Positions 23,063 to 35,700 of a stretch of 64,000 nucleotides of DNA are shown piece after piece. The translations under genes and the position numbers were made by a program. Location: positions 60,592,397 to 60,656,396 of the forward strand of contig NC_037088.1 in assembly GCF_002994745.2 (NCBI RefSeq), written 5' to 3'. The DNA is from Rosa chinensis (taxonomy: Eukaryota > Streptophyta > Magnoliopsida > Rosales > Rosaceae). Positions within the stretch are counted from its first letter, which is position 1. Every line of letters starts with the position of its first letter. The notes under the pieces were generated by a model. It was given only the letters and a program-made list of their open reading frames with translations, searched no databases and had not been told where the DNA came from.

Positions 23063-24578
23063 CTTGAATTTTTTGAAGAAACAGAAAGTTCGATAGGTTA
23101 AATCTTCAAAAACTATGGATATGGAATCCTTGGTTACTCGGAAATGTTAAGACAAAGAAACTGTCTTTTTAAAAGAGCAATGTGAACAGTACAAAAATGA
23201 ACCAGAATTGAAACTGCAGAAGTCGTGTTTCTCGTGGTTGAAAGAAACAAGAACACGTTCTAACAGTCTTATTATTTTTCAAAAATTTGTTTGTAATTTT
23301 CAAGCCTAAATGTCAGGGACACCACAATTATCTATTTCGTTATTTGTTTACAATTGGTTGCAACATCACTCCCTCAGAGACACCAAAAGGATAAAATTTA
23401 CTAGTCCAGGAAGGTACAAGTAACAGACGAAACTTCTAAAAACCTGCAGTCAAAAGCTACTGAATTTATACATGAATAATTCAAACAAACTTTCTAAAAT
23501 TGTCATAATGTTAGGAAAATGATAAACGATACATAATATGTGAAGAGAATTTCAATGTACTAAGCACACGTATGCATAATTACATATTGTCCAAATAAAA
23601 AAAATATGCGTGTATAGATGACAATAATTAACATACCGAACCTCTTACGGCCTCAAAAGCAATAGACTGGATGACATATCATGTAGGCATGCCAAATATT
23701 CAAACCAATCTATTTATCAATCTCTACACATTCCAAGGGACACGTATTATGTATGACTTATATGTAACAGAAAGACAAAAAAAAAACCGGAAAAAAAGAA
23801 ACAAAAAATTCACAATAGGGAAAGAAGGGTAAAAAGGAACAATTTACCACACCAAGCAGGGTGGTAAACAGTGCAGAAAATATTTCACAACGCCTCCAGA
23901 CTCTGCTTCACAAAAGAATTGTCTTTTGCAGTTAGTATCCTTCCTGAATTCATCAGCAGTGTGCACATCTGAATAAGAACTTCTAAGCTTTTCAATCTGC
24001 CTGCTTCTACGATTAACCCTCTATATCTTGTCCTTTTATCGCCAATGGAAAACAAGAACAGAAGCTACTGATCTTTTGCATCAACATGTCAGCTGTCTTT
24101 GACTACTGTATTACTTGTCATTCACTTGAGTTATTCTCATATACTTCATTGCTAACCCAACAGAAACAAAGCAAAAGTTTCAAATCTCTAGGCAGGCAAA
24201 CTAATTCTTGACTTTTAAGTCAAATGCAATAGTATTGCTCAGTGTCAGTACAGAAAGATTGCTGGGTCAAACGCAGGTAACTTAACCACAGTTCTAGTCA
24301 AATTAGAACAACAAAAGGAAAATGAACAACCATATCACTCCGAACAGAAAAGATTGTTCGTGTAGGAATATCTAAGCAGATAATTTCTTCACGAATAAAG
24401 TACTATGTAACTAACTAACTATAAATTATCCTGTGTTAACTATTGATGAAACATTTCAAAAGAAAAAACAAGGATGCAGCTCAAAACACAAAAGATTGGT
24501 GGAAGTTTTACAAACAAATCTACAGGAATTCATATACAAATCATAATGCTATATAAATCTTATGCCTAGTTTGTGGTG
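23063..24578. other. Spacer between the two DUF2985 copies
   Basis: AT-rich DNA, no exon recognised. It presumably holds the promoter of the truncated copy and the 3' untranslated region of the full gene. Confidence 0.4.
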
Positions 24579-26252
24579 CTATATGGCTTCTCTTTGTATC
24601 ACCGAGGGTGCAGGTGCGGTCATAGTTTCATCCTTACCTGTTGGATGAGATTCTTCTTTCACCGAAGAAAGCGCCCTATCTGGACTATACAGTCCCTTTG
24701 AAAATCTGCTAGGACTTGGAGAACCAACCATGCCGGTCTTAGTTGGGCTTGAGTAGTTCCCCAAAGGCGAACTTGGACCAGACCGAAGTTGACCCACTCC
24801 ATCTTCACGGGGCAAGGGTGACATTGGTAGCTGGCTCCCAATATCTGTTTCTTTTTTACAAAACTTATCTTCTACAATGTCATAGGAATTCCCCGTCCTC
24901 ACTTCCTGAGCAAGAGAACACCAACAACAGAAAAGCCACAATGCGCAATCAGACACTGCCGGTTCACCAAAACAGAAGTTATAAGAAGGCAAGTTAAATC
25001 TCTTTCTCATTTGGATCCTCCAAAAGCCACCATAGAGCAAACCAAAAACACAGAGAATAATGCCAGTTACTGCAAGAGACTCCCGAACAGTCTCATTGTC
25101 AATATTAACAGCAGCCAAGTTAAAGATCCAGAAAGGAGCCACGCAAAACAGAATAAATGTCAGAATATGAACATACATGTTCCCGAACCCAAGTCTGTCC
25201 ATATTCCACCCAAATACACAAAAGCTACAGAACAGTGAGACATATGCAAGAGAAATGTCATCCCAAATATCCAGTATACCTCCAGTCCATTTTGGGGCAG
25301 CCTCAATGATTCGATGTTCATCCCTGGATGCAAAAGAATACCTTCTCACTAATCGCTTTAACCTCAACTTTTCAGCTGCTTCATCAGCGGTAAACTGAAG
25401 CTGCGCTTCCTCATCCATGTCATAATCCTTCCCAAGGGGACTGACAATGTTGTATATACCAGCAATTGCAGGTGCACCAATTGCAACAGATACACATATT
25501 CCAACTCCTATGGCTGGTCGTTCAGATCTTTTGTAACCCAAGTTTAAACCACAAAGCGCATATTGCGCAAAGCAATTCACATGGAGCAGAACAACAACAA
25601 CCATCATGTGTGCCCATTCATGTGGCTTATAAGTCCCATTTTTACAGTAAATCTTTCTGAGTCTAGAAATGTCTTCTGGTTTCCATCTACACAGAAGTAC
25701 AAGGTGGTAAAATCGCTTTGGATGCTGGTACAAACACATAAGAGTAAAAAGTGCATTGAGAATTTGATTATTCACCTCGAACCATGCATCTCTCTGGGAC
25801 TTCTTTGGTAGTGCATGGTTCAACATTCCAGTCATGACAAGAAACAAAATTGCACCAGAAACAGCAACACAGGCAATCCACAGAAAAAGAGCCATGTTCA
25901 TTGGTTCTCTAATCCACTCTTTGCTCATTTTCATGAGCGAAGGCCAATCAATTTTCTTGGAAAAGACCCCACTGATCCTTTCTCTGAAACCATGTCCCCT
26001 TGGCGAAGCCACCGAGCGTGAAATCTCATCTCTATCCATAGCTAACCGCTTAAATCTGGCAGATGCAGAGCCAAATTTCAGGAACCTTACCCTATCAGAA
26101 ATAACATCATGAAACCTCCTCTGAGGCTTTTCATCGCTTAACAAATTCCTACTAGAGACAGAAAGGTTGTCCAAGGGAACTGGAGCCTTCACTCCACCAC
26201 CATTAGAGCCTTCAATTTCCTCTTTTTGGTTTCCATTATCAGTCGAAACCAT
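24579..26252 (-). CDS. DUF2985/PLAC8-family multi-pass membrane protein
   Basis: This intronless coding sequence of 557 residues starts at MVSTDNGNQKEE. A hydrophilic, Ser/Arg-rich N-terminus (1-118) is followed by about seven hydrophobic segments (roughly 120-142, 165-180, 216-240, 247-270, 335-353, 362-384 and 393-412). Then comes a Cys-rich PLAC8-type segment, NFCFGEPAVSDC-ALWLFCCWCSLAQ (about 428-451), and a Ser/Pro-rich tail with SPLG, SPSPSRFSKG and SPDRAL motifs that look like phosphorylation sites. Length and architecture match Arabidopsis At3g10980-type proteins as I remember them. The molecular role is unknown; other PLAC8 members act in ion transport or cell-number control. The 5' untranslated region appears to contain an intron, with a donor at 26788 (TTCAG/GTATGT on the minus strand). 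Confidence 0.85.
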   Translation of the reverse strand: MVSTDNGNQKEEIEGSNGGGVKAPVPLDNLSVSSRNLLSDEKPQRRFHDVISDRVRFLKFGSASARFKRLAMDRDEISRSVASPRGHGFRERISGVFSKKIDWPSLMKMSKEWIREPMNMALFLWIACVAVSGAILFLVMTGMLNHALPKKSQRDAWFEVNNQILNALFTLMCLYQHPKRFYHLVLLCRWKPEDISRLRKIYCKNGTYKPHEWAHMMVVVVLLHVNCFAQYALCGLNLGYKRSERPAIGVGICVSVAIGAPAIAGIYNIVSPLGKDYDMDEEAQLQFTADEAAEKLRLKRLVRRYSFASRDEHRIIEAAPKWTGGILDIWDDISLAYVSLFCSFCVFGWNMDRLGFGNMYVHILTFILFCVAPFWIFNLAAVNIDNETVRESLAVTGIILCVFGLLYGGFWRIQMRKRFNLPSYNFCFGEPAVSDCALWLFCCWCSLAQEVRTGNSYDIVEDKFCKKETDIGSQLPMSPLPREDGVGQLRSGPSSPLGNYSSPTKTGMVGSPSPSRFSKGLYSPDRALSSVKEESHPTGKDETMTAPAPSVIQREAI

Positions 26253-26257
26253 CTCAA

Positions 26258-26788
26258 ATCAGGACAAAACTGACAACCAATATCAAAACTGTGACATCAA
26301 CCTCGCAGTGTGTACCTTTTCTTCAATGTTTCCAATCAAGAGAGTTGCATGGAATCTCAAGTATAAACAGATGAAAAGTGCCCTCTGGGAAAGAAGAGAA
26401 GCAAGGAATCTACAGGCAAAAGAAACATTGAAACCGAAAGAATTTAAACCCAGGAAGCAACCCAATAAAATCACCAATCAACAATACTCAAATTCCCAAA
26501 AACACAAACCAAGCATTGGACCCAGTTCATAAAACAAGAAGACAAATTGCCACAGTAAACCACAGAAACTGATAATAAAGAACCAAACTTTCATCAACAA
26601 GAGAGGTTACAGAGAGAATTGACAAATACCCAGAAAGTAAAACTCACAGATTCGACTAAAAATTCATAAGAACTCAACCCAGAAAAAGAAGAAAAAAATT
26701 GCAAACACTATATGAAGGAAATCAAACAAATAAAACCTTTAACAAATGAAGAAATGAGAGAGCATAAAAGAACAAAGCTTGGACATAC
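26258..26788 (-). other. Probable 5'-UTR intron of the DUF2985/PLAC8 gene
   Basis: On the minus strand a strong donor (CAG/GTATGTCC) at 26789/26788 follows a GC-richer leader. Several acceptor-like AGs lie just before the ATG. The exact acceptor is undecided. Confidence 0.4.
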
Positions 26789-27053
26789 CTGAAAAATGGA
26801 GGAGGAGCACAAGAGAGCAGAATTGAAGGCTGCAGGTTACAGAGGAGGAGGTCAAACAAAGCGTTAAAGCGTCAAGTGGCTGGCAGAGGCTGAGTCTTCC
26901 CCTATTCTCTAAGAGGAAACCACCCAAACGCCGTCGTTTCGAACATAAAGCTGCGTCGTTTAACGTTTAAAGAAAGAGACAGCCATGTGTGGCAACATGA
27001 TTCGAATTTCTCACGCTGGTTCAAATTGCGTTAGAGGGACTTGATCACCCTTT

Positions 27054-27063
27054 GCCACGTGGA
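27054..27063. promoter_or_regulatory. G-box GCCACGTGGA upstream of the DUF2985/PLAC8 gene
   Basis: This palindromic G-box lies about 250 bp upstream of the probable leader exon. Two copies of the motif (G)CGTCGTTT near 26930-26960 form a further promoter-proximal repeat. Confidence 0.45.
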
Positions 27064-27069
27064 TCCTTT

Positions 27070-28025
27070 GCTCTTTGGTGTGTGCTCAATTAAAAGAGGG
27101 AATCATATTCTTTGTTTAGTGGGGGGGTTATCTTTTGCGTAGGGTCAAATTGCTCATCTCAATTATTCATTTGCCAACTACATCTTCCTCATTTTAGTGA
27201 GCTCCATTATAATCGTTGAGGATGATGTATGATTATGATGAAAACGGATTCAGACCTCCACCTGCATGATCAACTTGGTAATATCTACATTAACCATCTT
27301 TCATGTTTAATGAAGAGTTAAATTTTTGTGATTGTTGTTTTAGAATTAACAGCATAATAGTTCAATTATTGAACCACATTATAAATTAAGTTGCCTGAAT
27401 GACAAAGTTTTCAGACAATATTACAAGATTATCAGAATGAGCTAGTCTTCGTTTGGCATGTAGGAGATTTTACCAAAGCAATCTTTCAAAACTCACCTTT
27501 GTGAAAAAGACGTGGAGGATGCATGACAACTTTTAACCAATTTCATATTTGAAATGTTAGTGTATATTAATGAGAGTTGTTACTTTTGATGGAAGCCAAA
27601 TATCTTTTTGAATCAGGTACATCACCAATTATAAGTTAAATACTTAAATGAAAGTTAACAATTAATGTTAAGCTTTTAACAAAATTCAGATTCTTATTGA
27701 GGCCATTATTATAAACTTGCATTCCAAACCATAGACTTATGGACTTTATTTGTTAATAGTTCATTCTTTTAATTACCTCCAATATCACATTGTTCAATTT
27801 TTTGTTTTCTTTCAAAGAGGAATATCACATTGTTCAATTGAGTTGAATCCAGATTGATTATAAAAAAAATGATCACATCAAGAACATGGAAAACTATATG
27901 TAGACATGTAATGTGGAGTGATAAAGATTTTCATGCACTTCCATCTAATTACCATGGCTGTTAAAGAAAGAAATAATATGCTGCATTCCCAATTTCCCAC
28001 GAATGATGCACAAACAAAATGCAAT
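27070..28025. other. AT-rich intergenic DNA
   Basis: No exon or element end recognised up to the hAT target site. Confidence 0.4.
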
Positions 28026-28712
28026 ACTAGATCCAGGGCCGGCTCTCAACATGTGCAACAAGAGCAACAGCACAAGGCCCCAAATTTTTTTTTTTACATG
28101 TTTTATGTATATAATAATAAATATTAAAAATTATAAATAATATAAAATAGGGCCCCATAATCCTTTTTCTACATTCACAACTTCACACACCTGACACCTA
28201 TATCTCAATTTAGAGGGCCCATTTTATTTTTCATTGTTTTATATTTAAATAAATTAATATTAAAAACTGAAGATGAAATTAGGTCCACCATGCCACACGA
28301 CCAAACCTTATCCTCCTCTTTTTTTCTGCGTTCTGTCTCTCCTTCATCTCTCCTCTTGTCAATTCTCATCGACCATTAAACCTAGGGCTGGATTCGGTAC
28401 TAAACCAATCTATTTTTCCCCAAACCACTGTCGAACCGACCTCTGTCGGTATCAAGATTTTCAAACCGCCGCCGATCAGACATAGTCGATATACAGACTG
28501 TCGGAAGCCAAGATTTCGGTTGGCATAGTTCGGTTTTGAGTGGGTTTGCAGTAGGAGATTCATGTTTGAAATCTGATGATTTTGAGACTTTTTTTCTTCC
28601 TCCTCCACCGGAGATTCATGATGTTGGAGATGAGGATGATCAGATGATGTTGATCTGATAATGGAAGATATGGTAATTACTAATTATATGAGGATGATCT
28701 GATGATGAATCT

Positions 28713-28816
28713 GATGTTGATTTTATGATGATCTGATGTTGATCTGAGGATGATTCGATGTTGATTTTATGATGATCTGATGTTGATCTGAGGATGATTT
28801 GATGTTGATTTGATGG
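28713..28816. repeat. 44-bp minisatellite, 2.4 copies
   Basis: The unit beginning GATGTTGATTTTATGATGAT starts at 28713 and 28757, with a partial third copy at 28801. Unit 2 differs by few bases. It lies inside the hAT element. Confidence 0.85.
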
Positions 28817-29000
28817 GGATTGTGGAGGAGGAAGAAAAAAAAAGATCAGAAGATGAAGCATAACTTGAGCAAAGCCATAGGTCTATGAAGAAGAAGAAGA
28901 ACATCGAAGGAGAAGAAAAGAGAGAGAAGGAAATGAGCTTTGTTTTGTTTAATCTATCATTTAAGAAACTATAAATAGAAAGTTTGTACATAATATATTA

Positions 29001-29085
29001 ACAGCAACTTCAGCTCAAGTGATCGGGAGTTGGGTTGGTGTACAGGAGGTGAGGGGTTCAAAGCCCACCTCTTACAAAGTTATAT
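29001..29085 (+). mobile_element. SINE-like head with pol III B-box (tentative)
   Basis: The sequence AGCTCAAGTGATCGGGAG followed about 30 bp later by GGGGTTCAAAGCCC has the spacing of degenerate A- and B-boxes of a tRNA-derived SINE. It is followed by a T/A-rich tract. The body is not otherwise recognisable. Confidence 0.35.
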
Positions 29086-30175
29086 ATATATATTTTATAT
29101 ATAATTCGGTATATATACATGTATACGGTCGGTTCCGATTTTCTGATATCTAAATTTGGAGATCTTTTGGATACCTGGTTAGGTTTACAGTTAGATTCCC
29201 GAGTTTTGATACTAATTTTATATATTGAAACAGTAATCTTGATTTTTGTTCTTGTTTGCACGGTTCAAAATTAGAACACAAAATTGGATAAGCTAATTAA
29301 TCAGTTTGCAAGTAAGAAGGCAAGGAGATGGATTTTCAAATGAATATCAATCAACACTGCTAGAATGTGTTATTTTGAGGGTTTTAGATCAAAGCATCTT
29401 TTTGTAATTATTTTTTGCTACAAACTTTATGTTTGTATTGAATATTTAGCCTCTTTTGTAGGCTCATCTAATGATATTGATCATATATTATTGGTTATTT
29501 GATTTTGCATTGTGAGTTTGTTCGAGTATAAATTTCATATAAGATTGAAGTTTGGAGGGCCGCATCTTAAACTTTCGCACAGGGCCTCTGAAAAGTTTAA
29601 GACGGCTCTGACTAGATCATCAGACGCAAGACTACGAAATAAAAAAAACTATCAGAAGAGAGGATACTAAAAATGAATCCACGTATTTCTTTTTCTATTG
29701 ATGGACTATATACAAGTACACCAGACCAAGAAATAGTACTTGATATGAACTATTCAACTATTTTAAGTTTTCAGACAACAATGTTTTTTGAAGAAAACAA
29801 TCTCTTGACTATATACATTAGTATTCTGCTCTACTTTTGAGTATATCTTCTTTGTTGGTTCTAGAAGTTGTACTCTCGAGCATTTCTACTTCTTTCTAGA
29901 ACTCGAATGGAGTGTTTGAGACACGGTTGGAGTCAAAAGCCTTCTTGTCCTGAAAAAGAAAGCAAACAACTGTCCCAACATTTCCATGAAAACTAAGCAA
30001 ATGAACTTGTATTAAGGGGCAGTAAGATGTGCTTACCTTACAGAAGAGCAGTATTTCTCAACTGCTTCGTTTGTTTCTGCGCCAAATAGGAACCATTTTT
30101 CATTAGAAGATATAAATTGATCCCAAGTTCCTAAATCTACACGATATAAAAGAATTTAGTATCCATGCTCACAAG

Positions 30176-30884
30176 CAAAACGTAGCTACATACAGGCTCC
30201 GATTGGCTACAGCCCATCCCAAATTTTAAAACAAAACATTAATTTGTAGCTTAATTTTAGTTTAACAAATTAAATATTAAAAATCAGTCCAACCCAAATT
30301 TTTTAAACTTAGCCCCCATATGTGGTTTATTCTTAATTTTTTGGGTCAGATATATGCTATTTCTTTTGAGAAGCAAGTTGATTATTTATGAGTCTGATGT
30401 ACCTCATCATGATGTGCAAATACTACTCTTTCTGAGTTATGTTGAGAATTTTTTGAAACAAAAAAATCACAGAGATATGAAATGATTGATCAGTTTATCC
30501 ATTTTGTTTTGACTTTGCTGGTTTCTACAACAACTATAGAAAGAGCATTTTCAATTATGAAACATATCAAAATAACATTGCGCAATAAGATGGAGAATTA
30601 CTTTTTGGCAGGTAACATGATTGTCCACTTTGAAAAAGAATTGGCCGAGAATTATGATACAAATTCAATAATTAAATATTTCGCTTCTAGTCAAGTGTGC
30701 AGTGTACAATTTGAGTATATGTTCTTTTGTCTTAGACTTTTGTTATCAAATTTTTATCTTATCAGTTAGTTATATGATTATTTGATATGTGTTCAATTTA
30801 TGATGTAGTTTAACAAGTTACTTGTAAAACTTAAAAAAAATAAAAAATTTAGCCTACCCCAATCTAAAATCCTAGCTCCGCCAT
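30176..30884 (+). mobile_element. hAT remnant with transposase dimerisation domain
   Basis: TGCTCACAAG is repeated at 30166-30175 and 30885-30894, flanking the segment. The right end read inward, ATGGCGGAGCTAGGATTTT, is a typical plant hAT-like terminus; the left end is degraded. Inside, the frame at 30482-30769 encodes LTLLVSTTTIERAFSIMK and LRNKMENYFLAGNMIVHFEK, the C-terminal hAT dimerisation domain. The catalytic core and BED zinc finger are gone, so the element is dead. It sits in an intron of the decayed gene at 29886-32444. Confidence 0.75.
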
Positions 30885-31362
30885 TGCTCACAAGACTGAA
30901 AAACCACATTACACACATTATATTTACAAAGGTAAAGCAAACCTTGAAGCAGCACATCATCTCCATCATCATAGACTTTCAATTTCTAAAAAGCACGACC
31001 ATCAGCGTCAAATAGATAAGACACTGTACAAAAAGAATTAGGTTGTTCCATCCATGTAAAGTAACAATTAGCAAAGTGAAAAGTGAAAACCAAACACCCG
31101 TGATGAAGAAACAGAAAAGGCATTTCATCTATTCTTAAAAACAGTATATATGAACTGAAGATAATAGAAAGTGGAACATACATTTTGATTCAAGACTTTT
31201 GCTTCAAGCAACTTTTGCATGAGCTTGAGCTGCTTCACTCTTTAGTACGTTGCAAAACGTACAGTAGATTCATTATCTGAAGTTGAAGCATCATCTCCTG
31301 TAGTTGTGGCCTTGGCCAAGGCCACCTTATATACCTTTCAATTGTCGCTTGAGACTTATCTC

Positions 31363-31500
31363 AGAGCAAGTCCACCCGTTGAGCTTGACCGGTCAAGACT
31401 ATTCACTGCTTTTTTGCCTTATATTTCCACTATTGAGGTTGGATGGTCATACATTGTTCACAAAATGTCAAGAATTGTCACTTTCGTAGTCAAGAAATTG
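31363..31500 (+). mobile_element. Fragment of a repeat family with AGAGCAAGT end and 14-bp palindrome
   Basis: AGAGCAAGTCCACCCGTTG at 31363 and the perfect palindrome CTTGACCGGTCAAG at 31384-31397 both recur in the element at about 54357. Here the distance between them is shorter. The right boundary is uncertain. Confidence 0.45.
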
Positions 31501-32768
31501 ACTACGCTTTCTTAAGGTAACTTATCATTATCCAAATGTGAACATACTCTTCTCTTGAATTATTATCCACCAAAGCCATAGATCCTTGCATATTAAGCAA
31601 GTGAATATCCTCAACCAAATCAGAGAGTTTCCAAGTCCAAATTCACCATGTAATTTCAATCCTTTTAAGGGGGGATGAGAAGTCCAACAAAACTCTTCTT
31701 TCTTGAAGTCGAAGGAAATTATATGGCCTCCTCCTGCAATATTAACATGGATTCCTTGTTCAACCAACCAATGCATGTCACCATATGCACATACATTTTT
31801 TTCACTTAATAAACGAGGAGGAACTGATGGTATCTCTCGCCATGAGGATGAGTCGGTGCCTAATACAAAAACATAAGCTGTTATTTGGTAATTTGGCTGA
31901 GCCCCACTCGTTTAACATTCCACGATTTGGAACTTTCTTGTAATTCTCCAACCCTAATCATCAATCAAACATAAAAAATAAAAATAAAAAGTGGAATATC
32001 CGAGCAGTAACAAACTAAGTAATGTTCAAAAATCTTTCAATAAATTAATATACACAAATATTCTATATGTCAACGATTTAACTTTGATAACTAAAATTCT
32101 ACTTGACATACATTTGAAAATAAAATATTCATATGTAGTTGATCGATGGATCTGATAATATGTATCGAAGTAAATTTCAATCTTATAACAAGGAATAATG
32201 GAGTCGTTGAAACTTACTTTTGATCGAGAACAAGAGAAGAAGATGCGGTATCAAGAACTTTGAGACATCGACACATTTTTGAACTGTATCTATTCCAAAA
32301 CCTGCCATCATTTATCGATTTTTCGAGAAGTAGGATTCCTTTCTCTACGTCTACGTTTTTGTGAAGGAGGATTGTTGGGTAAAGGGTACCGCAGCTACGT
32401 AAGCAATCTCGGTATTTCCGAGGCATAACTGAGTTCGTAATCACCTTTTTTTTTTTTTTTTCTGATTAAAAGAAAAAAAAAGCCAACCAATCATAATTGC
32501 CATGGGAACTTACTTACATAACAAAGTTTACTTATTGAAACAATTTACTCGAGCACCAAAGTCGGCAATAAAATGAAAGACCCCATACATTATCTGATTA
32601 TCACACAAGAAACTCAATAAAATTTGTGCACATCCACTCTGATTAGATACCAAACTACAGTAGTACACATCGTCAAAGAAGTGCAACTGAATGACAAATC
32701 CAGTGCAATGAAATTCAATCTTCGAAAACCAATAAGAGGACCACACAACATCTTGTACTACTATTAGT

Positions 32769-35700
32769 TTAGGTCAGATCATCTTCCTCCAACTCCTTGG
32801 CTTTCAGCTTTTCCTTCACTCTCAACAGTAAGGTGGTCTTCCAAGAATCCTACATGGAGTTTCATGCAACAAAATTAACATAAATGCAAGAACCGCTAAA
32901 TTAAGTTTATAATGGAAGCAAGCATTATGATTATATCAAATTTGAAGAGACGTGTACCAGTGGGGTCATGCTATCAAATTCCTTCACCACATCAGTGAAC
33001 TTAGCAACATCTTCTTCATCAAGCGAAGCAGCAATATCCTGTCACAAAGCACAAAGCAAAGTTAAAACCAGTTGAAAATTACAAGTCATAACTAAAAGAA
33101 ATATTCTAGTTGATAAACACTACACATACACAAGACACGTTATAACAAAGAAAACAAGAGTGTAAGCTATCCTTTTCTCAGTTCGATTGGAGATCAAACT
33201 TACTACTTGCAAACAAAATAATCCAAAACTGAACGGCTTTCTATATAATAGCAACTCACCTTTAAGAATCTGTACTCCCTTGTTCCTGAGAAAGTTGGAT
33301 CCAAATCCTGTAGAAGTACAAAAATTATGTAAATTTTCTGAAAGATAAAGGGTACAACATGAAAATTCTAAACAAGTCACAAACTTAAAACCTCGTATTT
33401 CTCTAATGCATTGCTGATTGCAACAGGATCTCCTTTGCAAAGTTGGCATATCCCAGCATTAAGAAGATGTCCTTTGACCCCATACTTCAGCAAGTTGTTG
33501 TTGAGCGAGTGCCGTGCAATTTCCTCATAAATTTGAATAGACTTGGGATATCTGCAGAAACATAAGCAATATGTGCATTGATAAGAAGCCATCACCTCTA
33601 AATACGCCTCCTAACTAACCATATTGATAATTAATATCTACTAGAGCCATTGTTCACAAAATTCAATAATAGGTTTAATCAAATAAAAAGTGGCAAGAAT
33701 CCACACAAAAAACTAATGTTTCTGCAATCAAAATGATAAGACACATCAAGTGAAGTTCATTCAATGAAGGAAAGTCCAGTCTGGTTGCATGCTTTCCTCG
33801 ATGCTGTTTTACCAAGTCATTTATCTTTTTTGTTTAGTTTGATGTAACCTGTGTTAGCTGGAAGGGGGATTGTAGGCAAGTGTTCTAATGAGGCAATTGT
33901 TTGCAACCATATACTTCCCAACCATTTTTACATAGTTTTCAATGAAACTGCAGTTTCAAAATATAATATATTAGACCAAAACTTTTCCCTGAATTTAATT
34001 GACAACGAAAAAGAGTTGAATAATAACACTAAAGTTTCAAATGGAGTACAATTACTTATATTGATGTCCAAAACCAAGCTGAACCACATAAATGCAGAAA
34101 TAAATGAAAATGACACTAATAAACATTAAGGAAATGTCCTAAGGGACTGCAGGTAAAAATGATGCATTTGAATCTTATGCAAGGTCATGAAAGGGTGATG
34201 TCATATCATGACATATAGTTGCAGATAAGAATAATAATATTGCTAAGCTTTATAATAAAAACTAGTTGCAAATATTAAGAAAGCACAGTACAACTAGCAG
34301 TCACTAGATGATCAGGTAGGTATATTCTATAAGATCAAATTCACCAGCCAGACAAAACATAGGATTCTCCAAAACAACAACTTGGTGCAGATTGCAAAAT
34401 ATGTAGGATATCTGACAAACAAAACAGTAACTTTTGACTGCCAGAATATTAGCAAAATGTAGACGACTTACTGTTCAATCTGAGCAGCAAATTGAGCAAC
34501 TTTCTGCTTGCACTGGTTGGCAGAAGTTGTTACTTCTTCATTTTGGAAAAAATCAGCAGCTCTTTCATAGAAGTCAATAGCCTTCTCAATGTTTTGTTCA
34601 GATTCATATAACTCGGCAATTTCCTGCATGGGAAAAAAACGGACCCCGACGTTACAGAATGACTAGAATGGTTTCTATAGCATTATATGCTACAGATGTA
34701 GACTGCAGAAAACATCAAGATCAAGAAGAAAGCAGGATGAAAACTAGTCATAATCATGTGAATATGAGGTTTAGCCATTTGAATTCGCATTTTCCATTTT
34801 TCTTCTACACTTTCAAGGATCTAATCTAACATTTCAGTTCCTTTCCCATATCAGTCACTAGGTTGCATCTGTCTATATCTAAGACCCAGTTCCTCTTAAC
34901 TTAACACTAATAGGTGTCCCAGATCTTTGTAACAATACTAACCCAGGGAGCGTAGGCTTGTGACTGAACCTAACCAGGTGGAGGGTAGTCTTGGTATGTT
35001 CACTTTAGTAAAATCACAGTGAGTATGCCCCTAAACCCTCAGCCTAGGAGGTCCTCCATCCCAGAACAGGTTAGTAGCAAAAATAAAAAAATAAATAGGA
35101 AATTTTATTAAACAAAATACCTTATAGTATCTTGCAGCCATATTAAGCCTTCCAATATCACAAAGCAAATTTACACCCTGCTCTAAGCAAGAAATGGACT
35201 CTGCAGAAAACAAGAATCAAAATGTATGATTATGACTACCCTATGTATAAATAAGTACAGAGAAAAGAACAATAGAAAATTAAGAATGAAAATGCAAGTA
35301 GAAATGGTTCGAGTCTATTACATCACAAACTGGCATTATTAGCAACGTTAAAACAAGATAAACCTAATATAAACTGTCAAAGGAGGCTATGTACCAGCTA
35401 ACAAGGGTGAACTTCTACCTATAGCTAGCGTAAGTACAACAAATGTTGTAATTCTAACATTAACAACTTGATTTCATGTCACTTATTCAACCAAGAATAC
35501 AGACTGCATCTTAATTCATTTGACCATCTCAGTTTCAAATACTGAAATGCAAACAATGCCCTCCCCAATGATTAATAGATTATTTCCCTGTATGAGCAGT
35601 GAACCAAAGCTACACATGTAAGATGTAACACAATATATAACATACCATTTACAGATGTTTTCTTGTAGCAATGTGCAGCATCAACATAAGCTGTGGCGGC

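Larger units (their letters stand above)
28034..29610. mobile_element. Non-autonomous hAT transposon with perfect 8-bp TSDs, composite
   Basis: ACTAGATC at 28026-28033 and 29611-29618 are perfect 8-bp direct repeats. The element starts CAGGGCCGGCT and, from the other end, CAGAGCCGTCT, so the terminal inverted repeats match at 9 of 11 positions. This CAGRGCCG end is classic for hAT transposons. No transposase is encoded. The interior is a patchwork: a second hAT-type end (TAGGGCTGG at 28384, the same family as the element at 689-1785), a GATGATCTGATGTT minisatellite, and a SINE-like head near 29000. It appears to be an older element loaded with nested insertions. Confidence 0.8.
29886..32444 (-). 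pseudogene. Decayed multi-exon gene with F-box-associated-type domain
   Basis: Minus-strand exon pieces are readable. The largest (about 31862-31528) encodes WREIPSVPPRL, HWLVEQGIHVNIAGGGH, IISFDFKKEEFCW, and, only after a frame change at about 31625-31633, SDLVEDIHLLNMQGSMALVD and EEYVHIWIM. This is the beta-strand pattern of the F-box-associated (FBA) domain. Three phase-compatible 3' exons follow: one ending at 30943 (KLKVYDDGDDVLLQ, just behind an in-frame TAG that may instead be its acceptor), 30136-30037 (LGTWDQFISSNEKWFLFG) and 29949-29886 with a stop. An upstream frame at 32444-32214 may be a 5' exon, but no F-box was found. The frameshift plus a hAT insertion in one intron argue for a pseudogene. 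The gene's name is unknown to me. Confidence 0.45.

Noticed and set aside
24659..26112. Plus-strand ORFs opposite the DUF2985/PLAC8 gene
   Set aside because: They have no domains and coincide exactly with a confident coding frame on the other strand.
30986..31183. Minus-strand ORF as an independent gene
   Set aside because: It runs into the decayed FBA-type gene's exon and an in-frame TAG, so it is treated as part of that pseudogene or its intron.
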